From contig JASANG010000765.1 in NCBI GenBank assembly GCA_030248215.1, positions 57,175-121,174 of the forward strand: 64,000 bases of DNA, in the 5' to 3' direction. The stretch comes from Enoplolaimus lenunculus. Taxonomy: Eukaryota; Nematoda; Enoplea; Enoplida; Thoracostomopsidae. The position numbers and the translations under genes were made by a program. Below the pieces are notes generated by a model, which saw only the letters and a list, made by a program, of their open reading frames with translations, made no database searches and was not told the DNA's origin. This document shows positions 59,501-64,000 of this stretch, one piece after another. Position 1 is the stretch's first letter. Each line of letters opens with the position of its first letter.

Positions 59501-62500
59501 TTCCACGATAACTCGCGAATTCTAAAACAAATTGGAATGTAGTTAACCCAATTGAAGTTAGTTCAACAAACTGGATCGAACGGCGTATAAAATGTCGAAC
59601 TTTTTGACAGTAATCTTTGCGGTGTTAATTAGGACACGAAAATACTCTGCAAAAAATGGTGAGTCAAATTGACTCTTTCCGAAATAGGCTGTTCGGGACT
59701 ACACAAATTGAGTCAAATTCGACTCAGTGAAAAGTGCAACTCAGGGAATCAAACTTGATTCTGACGGGGTCGAATTTTGACTTAATTAGTGCAATCTCGA
59801 AAAGCCTGTTTCGAACAGAGACAGATTGACTCACCATTTTTTGCAGAGTACAAGTTAACAACTTGCTATAGGTTATTACCTAAGACAATTGTTTTCGAAT
59901 TTGTTATAACTCGCCATTGTAATTAAACTTCCGAACGCGACTCCAATTGAGTAGAAAATTTGCCCGAAGGCAGCCTGCCATACCTGAAAGCTCCAAGAAT
60001 ACGGACTTAACAACAAATCAACATTTTCAGATTAACTGGATTGATTGCACAAATATGACATAAGTCAACTTGAACTTTGTTGCTTTAAGTCGAGAGTATT
60101 CAGTAAAAATTAACGTTGACAGAGACCGGAAGTATCATTTGAGCTTTTAGTCCTGACTACACAGTGAGAAAAACGACTCAATTAGGAAATTTTCATGTAT
60201 AGTTGTTACCTTCAACATTTAACTTTAAGTCTATTTTTCGACTGAAGCAACAAATCGACTTTTAATCGACGGGCAACTTAAGTTACGTTTCTGAAGCCGA
60301 GCCAGTGACTATAAAAATTACCTGATTCTACGTTGCTTTATTAGCGAATATTTCCCAAACAAACGTTCCAAGAAAACATTTTTTAATTTATCGCTTAACA
60401 TTGTCAAAAAATTTCGTTCATGTTAAAGTTGCTGAATTCCAAAATCCAGCCATCAAATAGGTGAGATTTGGGATTTCCGGATATGGTTGAAGGTGAGATT
60501 TTGGGATTTTAGGATTTCGGGATATGGTACTTTGTGTGATTTTGGGATTTTAGGATTAGGTTCAAGGTGGGATTTTGGAATTTCGGGATGTGGTCGAAGG
60601 TGGGATTTTGGGATTTTGGAATAGTGGGATAGGTCGAATGTGGGATTTTAAGATTTCAAGGTATTGTCGAAGGTGAAATGCTCCTAAAGCCTAAGTCTAA
60701 ACATAATCTTAACCCTAAGCACAAGCCTAAGCCAAAGCCTAAGCCTAAGCCTAAGCATAAGATTTAGCCCAAGGCCATTTAGGATCTAATCCATGTCTAA
60801 GCCGAAGCGTTTTCCCAAAGCTTCAGCCTAAGCCTAATCCTAAGCCTATGCCGTTCACGACCTACTTTATGATTAAACCAAAGCCTACTCATAAAGCCTA
60901 AGCTTAAGTCTAAGCCCATGCCTAAGGCTAAGACTAAGGCCAAACTTAAGATTTAGCCCAAGGGTCGTTTAAGATATAATCTCTGTTTAAACCGTAGCCT
61001 ATTCCTAGAGCCTCTGCCTAACCCTAAGCCTGTACCTAAGCCTGAACCTAAGATTATTTGATGTATAGTGGCATATATTAAATATGGCATGTCGCTGATT
61101 CAAAATTCAGTAAAAAAACAAACCAGTTGAGAAAGCCATGAGTTTTAATCTTAAATGTCTGCGAAAGCGAACAAGAACCTCAGTGCTTATGATACGCATT
61201 ACCTTAAACTCTTTAAGTCGTTTCCATTCGGGCTTCAAAAAGAACGCTAAGCCATCTGCAGCACCTTCGAGTGTCACTGCGTAAATGAATAGCATGACAA
61301 GCGCCACGTAAGGGAAAGTTGCCGTAAAGTAAACAACCTAAAATAAAACAAGATCACATTTAGTTAATCTGCTTAATACAATTAGCTTATCTTATTATAT
61401 TATCGCCTCCAAGTCTAGCAAACGGTTTACATGTGCTGTTATCGGTAAAGAATGGGTGTTTCTCGTCGTCTCTGTTTGTCAAACGCGATTGACAAAAATG
61501 GTACTTGTTTACTTACTTTACCCCAATATAAATTCCTCCGCTACAAATTTGAGCCGAAGCTTATGCCTAAATCCTGAGAATAAAAACCATGCTTAAGCCG
61601 AAGACGAAACCTGAGAGTAAGCCTAAGCTTAAGCCTAGACTCAAGCATTAACACTACGCCTGAGCCGTGAGCTTAAGCCTAAGCCTGTGATAATGTAATA
61701 ATATAGGCACTGTATTGTTAGTTAGAAACAAAAAAGTAATAATCGGGTTAGGATCTGTATGTATCGAAATTTAAATTACGTTTTACACAGTTGTACTTAG
61801 AGTGGTAATATTTTTAAAACTTATGCTACACCATATAAATTCAGATATCCAAATGCATTACTATCTCGTACAAATTTTGAATATATCCAATAGCCAAAGC
61901 AATGCCCATGTTCTCAAATGTGTATAGCACATATCGCCTATCACCGTAGCACCTAACACCATACGGTTGATAGGTATTGCAACTTTTGAATCACCTAATG
62001 ATGAGCTTTGAAATTCAGCACATTTTTTTCGATTTAAATGACTCTACTTCTGTAAAAAATTCAAAATTCACAACTGTATCAGTTCGTGAGTTTGAAAGCC
62101 TACCACTTACAGGCGATAGGTGCTATACGCAATTGAGAATATGGGCTTAGAAAGTAATATAGTTACTTTTCCAAGCGTTTTAACGCCTTTCGCCATACAA
62201 ATAAAACATAACATCCACGATGAAAATAAACAAGCTAATAACGGTAGAGACATGTTGCCAGGGATTTCAAGACCGTCTGATTGTCGCAAAACGTAGTATC
62301 TAAACGAATATTGAAAAGCTCAGACTGAAACTTCTACAATCCAATGAAATGAATGCAAAGTTTGCCGAACTACGAATGTGGTTCCTAGTAATTGGTTAAT
62401 TGGCTTTCGTACACTTCCCTTATATTTATGGTTTAAGCCATATATGTTTAGGCAGTGGCACCAGCTTAGGTAAACCTCTTCTTAACTTGAGGCTATGCGT

Positions 62501-62987
62501 AAAATGTGAGGAAAGCGTCCATGAGTTTTAAATCCTTTTTGTAACATAAACCTGAACGTAAATCTGATAGAAGTGTCAAACTGCACGCACGATTTTGCGC
62601 AGCCTTGTACGTTCAGTGTTTAGTTTAAGGTAAGCGTTTCAAAATCGCCGGATTTCGCCGAAACAGCAAAATTTTAGCACTACTTTAACAAATATAAAAA
62701 CATTTTTTCTTGAATCTTCCGGTAGGGAATACATTCTCATCTCCCGTGCGTCGTACAATCAATTTAAACACGCATATACTTCCAAAACTCGTCGCTTGCA
62801 AACATTCTTTGATCATTTTCATCGAACATTTTAACATCGCGAGGTAAATAAGTTGATGTCCAATTGCCAACAGCAACATCTATTTTGTCGCCAATCAGTG
62901 TTGTTCTTGGTACACAAGTAAAGTTGAAATATGTCAAATTACTACCCAGAATTCGGCAGCGAGCATCCTGTTGAACGGTGTAGCAGT
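53331..62987 (-). CDS. SLC6 sodium:neurotransmitter symporter, 3' part (TM4 to C-terminus; 5' end outside window)
   Basis: Predicted exons, 5' to 3': 62987-62780, 62299-62167, 61337-61203, 59983-59880, 59242-59118, 58505-58375, 57246-57118, (55105-55046), 54602-54502, 53528-53331. Phases agree except that a piece seems missing before 55105. Family signatures: extracellular loop 2 with paired cysteines, [85 protein letters not shown], and [20 protein letters not shown] in the last exon. These plasma-membrane carriers move neurotransmitters, amino acids or osmolytes with Na+ and Cl-. The substrate cannot be told because TM1 and TM3 lie outside the window. The AAG|GTATAG at the end could be a donor, so a further C-terminal exon is possible. 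Confidence 0.88.
53604..53780 (+). mobile_element. TTAGGC-type interspersed element, forward copy
   Basis: CTGTAACAGCAGTATAAGCA and TATTCCTAAGCC at the left, CTAAGTCTAAGCCTAAAGAA in the core, AAGCTTACTAGTAGCAGTCC and CGTGGAGTAACGG at the right. In an SLC6 intron. Confidence 0.7.
54187..54440. mobile_element. MITE-like element, CACGTGCAAG family, diverged copy 4
   Basis: Left end AAAGCTTAATTCACACGTGC; internal CAGCAAAAACTTGCACGTGC matches the right arm of the family. The right edge is not clear. It lies in an SLC6 intron. Confidence 0.5.
54502..54602 (-). CDS. SLC6 exon: end of TM10 loop and TM11
   Basis: [33 protein letters not shown]. The F-x(2)-DI-x(2)-M and W-x(2)-PF pattern is typical. 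Acceptor TTTCTTTCAG, donor GTAAGT. Confidence 0.88.
55046..55105 (-). CDS. SLC6 candidate exon around TM10
   Basis: Acceptor TTGTATTTAG, then about [19 protein letters not shown], donor GTATGA. Its trailing base is in phase with the next exon (GVFAF). It does not look like a usual TM10, and its left edge is not in phase with the 57118 exon unless an alternative AG two bases later is used. Confidence 0.5.
55555..55735 (+). repeat. Interspersed repeat related to 5757-5960
   Basis: AATGTGCAAATTAGTCTGCA, AACGGCTTAGAATTTTAAAA, CATCCCAGGATCATATGC, then GGTTCCTGAGATTTTTGTCG and GACAGACGGACGAACATCCA. Same order as the 5757 repeat but without the microsatellite expansion. Confidence 0.7.
57118..57246 (-). 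CDS. SLC6 exon: TM9 region
   Basis: [43 protein letters not shown]. Acceptor TTATTTTAG, donor GTATTC, phase 0 at both ends. VET-x(4)-LD matches the family. Confidence 0.88.
57284..57576 (+). repeat. 58-bp tandem repeat, five copies
   Basis: The unit AGGTCACTTTTGCAAGTCCT, CCGCCAAGCTTAATCCGACT, ATTGAACACGCACCCCAG is repeated five times with essentially no differences. It lies in an SLC6 intron, beside exon 57246. Confidence 0.95.
58375..58505 (-). CDS. SLC6 exon: extracellular loop 4 and TM8
   Basis: [43 protein letters not shown]. The acceptor TTTGTTCCAG gives an in-phase GTGL junction. A partial duplicate of this exon edge lies just upstream (58555-58650). Confidence 0.92.
58498..58650 (-). 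repeat. Tandem duplication of about 78 bp covering an exon edge
   Basis: The minus strand has AATCAACCATTTGTTCCAGG (true acceptor) and, upstream, AATCAACCATTCGTTCCACC with the same flanks (GAACAATGTGGATCC / GAACACTGCGGATCC). The intron end and the first bases of the TM8 exon were duplicated in tandem. Confidence 0.85.
59050..59117 (+). other. Intronic stretch after SLC6 TM7 exon
   Basis: The open frame running past the TM7 exon is intronic: the GTACTG donor at 59117 is in phase with the TM8 exon. Nothing else is seen here. Confidence 0.5.
59118..59242 (-). CDS. SLC6 exon: TM7
   Basis: [29 protein letters not shown], then a basic loop [13 protein letters not shown]. The RDA-x(6)-N-x(2)-TS-x(2)-AG pattern is diagnostic. 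Confidence 0.92.
59292..59357 (+). repeat. 18-bp tandem repeat, three copies
   Basis: GTTTTGTCAAAGGCTGCG is repeated three times (GGTTTTGTCAAAGGCTGC units). On the minus strand this translates as TKPQPL repeats, a repeat artefact upstream of the TM7 exon. Confidence 0.9.
59643..59850. mobile_element. MITE, GACTC family, copy 2
   Basis: Left TACTCTGCAAAAAATGGTGA and GTCAAATTGACTC; right GATTGACTCACCATTTTTTG and CAGAGTA. The first 20 bases are a perfect inverse of the end. It lies in the SLC6 intron before TM7. Confidence 0.85.
59880..59983 (-). CDS. SLC6 exon: TM6
   Basis: [34 protein letters not shown]. Contains the unwound TM6 substrate/ion region and the SYNKF-x-NNC signature. The trailing AG completes Arg of the next exon. 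Confidence 0.93.
60460..60675 (+). repeat. Degenerate GGGATTTT repeat
   Basis: Repeats of GGTGAGATTTTGGGATTTTA, GGATTTCGGGATATGG and similar words with a loose period near 60 bp. No coding value. Confidence 0.8.
60670..61060 (-). repeat. Largest TTAGGC-like hexamer array in the window
   Basis: About 390 bp of CCTAAG-type hexamers (CCTAAGCCAAAGCCTAAGCC, CTAAGCCTAAGCATAAG) with many variants; a second array is at 61560-61690. In reverse complement it is a degenerate (TTAGGC)n. It sits in an SLC6 intron. Confidence 0.85.
61203..61337 (-). CDS. SLC6 exon: TM5 and extracellular loop 3
   Basis: [45 protein letters not shown]. Acceptor TTTATTTTAG, donor GTAATG. The usual TLPGA is TLEGA here. Confidence 0.93.
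62167..62299 (-). CDS. SLC6 exon: TM4
   Basis: [44 protein letters not shown]; matches the VL-x-G...W...KGVK-x-x-GK pattern. Donor GTAACT, phase 0. Confidence 0.9.
62780..62987 (-). CDS. SLC6 exon: extracellular loop 2
   Basis: After the acceptor [33 protein letters not shown], with the disulphide cysteines and N-glycosylation sites (NLT, NFT, NWT), ending MFASDEFW. The donor GTATAT leaves AA, completing a Lys with the next exon. Confidence 0.82.
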
Positions 62988-64000
62988 CTAAAATTGATCG
63001 TTTTTATTGTCACGGTAATTTAGCGCCGTGGCGGATTACTATCCCTAATTGTAGTGCATAAATGATTCCAGGACAAAATAATGTTGAATTCGAATCTTTA
63101 AATCATACTTAAGTTTGAAAATACATTCAGGGCCCGAGCAGCCAACCCCATACCCCGATTTGGAGGGAACTCCACCCCTATAGGGGCCCCCACCTTAAAC
63201 CGGTTGAAACACAATCCATGAATGATTTGAAACGCGTCTGGCTTCTCGCTTGCTTCGCCTGCGAGTATCTGACACTATTCTACTTTGCCGTGATTCGTTT
63301 AACCTTAAAATAACCACCAGTTCGCTTAATGATAATAAATTTTATCGCTCGCTACACTCACAGGCCTACAATTTCACGTAATCATTGAAACATGCTAGTG
63401 TTTACAATATATGTTTCAAGCATCGAGAATGCACGCTTTTTGAAAGTTTTGCAGAATGTTCTCTGCAGGAAAGCAGAGCTGGAATGAGGTAACTTACGTA
63501 TAGAATATCATAATTAGCCGCTTCGACACCATTGTACAGATGTCATTGCACCCAGCGCCTCTAAATTCTAGCAGAATTTAGGCGGATAATAGCTGGGATC
63601 ACATTTTTGAGGGAATGTGTGAGCTTTCGGGCTGCACGGAGATTGTAATGCTAATATCTGGAGCGAGAGGATCCCGTGCAAGCTCACGCCAGCTAGCGGA
63701 GCTTTGATTCGGAAGATTCTAAGCCGTAGTGAGCAGCCCTTGAAGTTTCGGAGCTCTGGAGGGTTGCTTTATGCTCATGTGCACAGGTCTAGAAATCGAT
63801 CTAACTCGTATAGATGCACAGACTTTGTAAATCCGTTCCGGGTGAGCTGTGGGTGCTCCCATAGCTTAAATAGGTTGAAAACTATTGCGAATAATCTATG
63901 TCGACTTACAATCTGTATCGATCTAATTTGAACCTTATACCATTGTTTTAAAATCGGATTCTGCTGCCCTAAAAACTTCTTAAAAATTTCGAAAGCTGTA
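62988..64000. other. SLC6 intron at right edge
   Basis: Exons for TM1 to TM3 were looked for on the minus strand and not found. The stretch contains a GCTTCTCGCTTGCTTCGCCT motif (63241) also seen at 9015 and 30645. Confidence 0.45.

Overview
This is a metazoan (eukaryotic) genomic window: AT-rich, with multi-exon genes whose GT..AG introns run from about 0.3 to 4 kb and carry many short transposon-like repeats. Hexamer arrays related to TTAGGC, the nematode telomere repeat, are scattered across the whole window. Together with a spe-42/DCST-type gene and an unc-4-type gene, this makes a large-genome nematode (perhaps an early-branching, mermithid-like one) my best guess. The species cannot be fixed from the sequence alone.

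I assembled gene models by hand from ORF edges, splice sites and intron phase. (1) + strand, 1910-3304: the last two exons of an UNC-4/UNCX paired-like homeobox gene; the rest of the homeodomain lies upstream of the window. (2) + strand, 9533-15979: a complete-looking six-exon gene for a DC-STAMP-domain protein (DCST1/SPE-42 type, about 843 residues) ending in a C4C4 RING-like finger. (3) - strand, 18175-17966: one exon with a Ly6/uPAR-like cysteine pattern (tentative). (4) - strand, about 47301 (possibly 52183) to 32895: a Cys-loop ligand-gated ion channel whose exons join in phase to a roughly 600-residue Ser/Thr/Pro-rich mucin-like exon and, before that, to two tandemly duplicated pairs of mini-exons. 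(5) - strand, 62987-53331: the C-terminal two-thirds of an SLC6 sodium:neurotransmitter symporter; its first exons lie beyond the right edge.

The remaining sequence (about 3.3-9.5 kb, 18.2-32.9 kb, and most introns) holds repeats and no recognisable genes. They include four MITE-like families with clear terminal inverted repeats; two adjacent 269-bp inverted-repeat elements that each contain a tRNA-like promoter; a 2.2-kb array of a 34-bp hairpin-forming unit inside a channel intron; other minisatellites (40, 58, 21, 20 and 63 bp units); and a cluster of four G.U-rich hairpins at 48.79-48.94 kb.

The genes do not form a pathway. The channel and the transporter are both neuronal membrane-protein types lying on the same strand next to each other, UNC-4 is a neuronal-identity regulator in animals, and the DC-STAMP protein belongs to a sperm-egg/cell-fusion family. 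The most unusual item is the predicted mucin-like extracellular stalk fused to a Cys-loop receptor.
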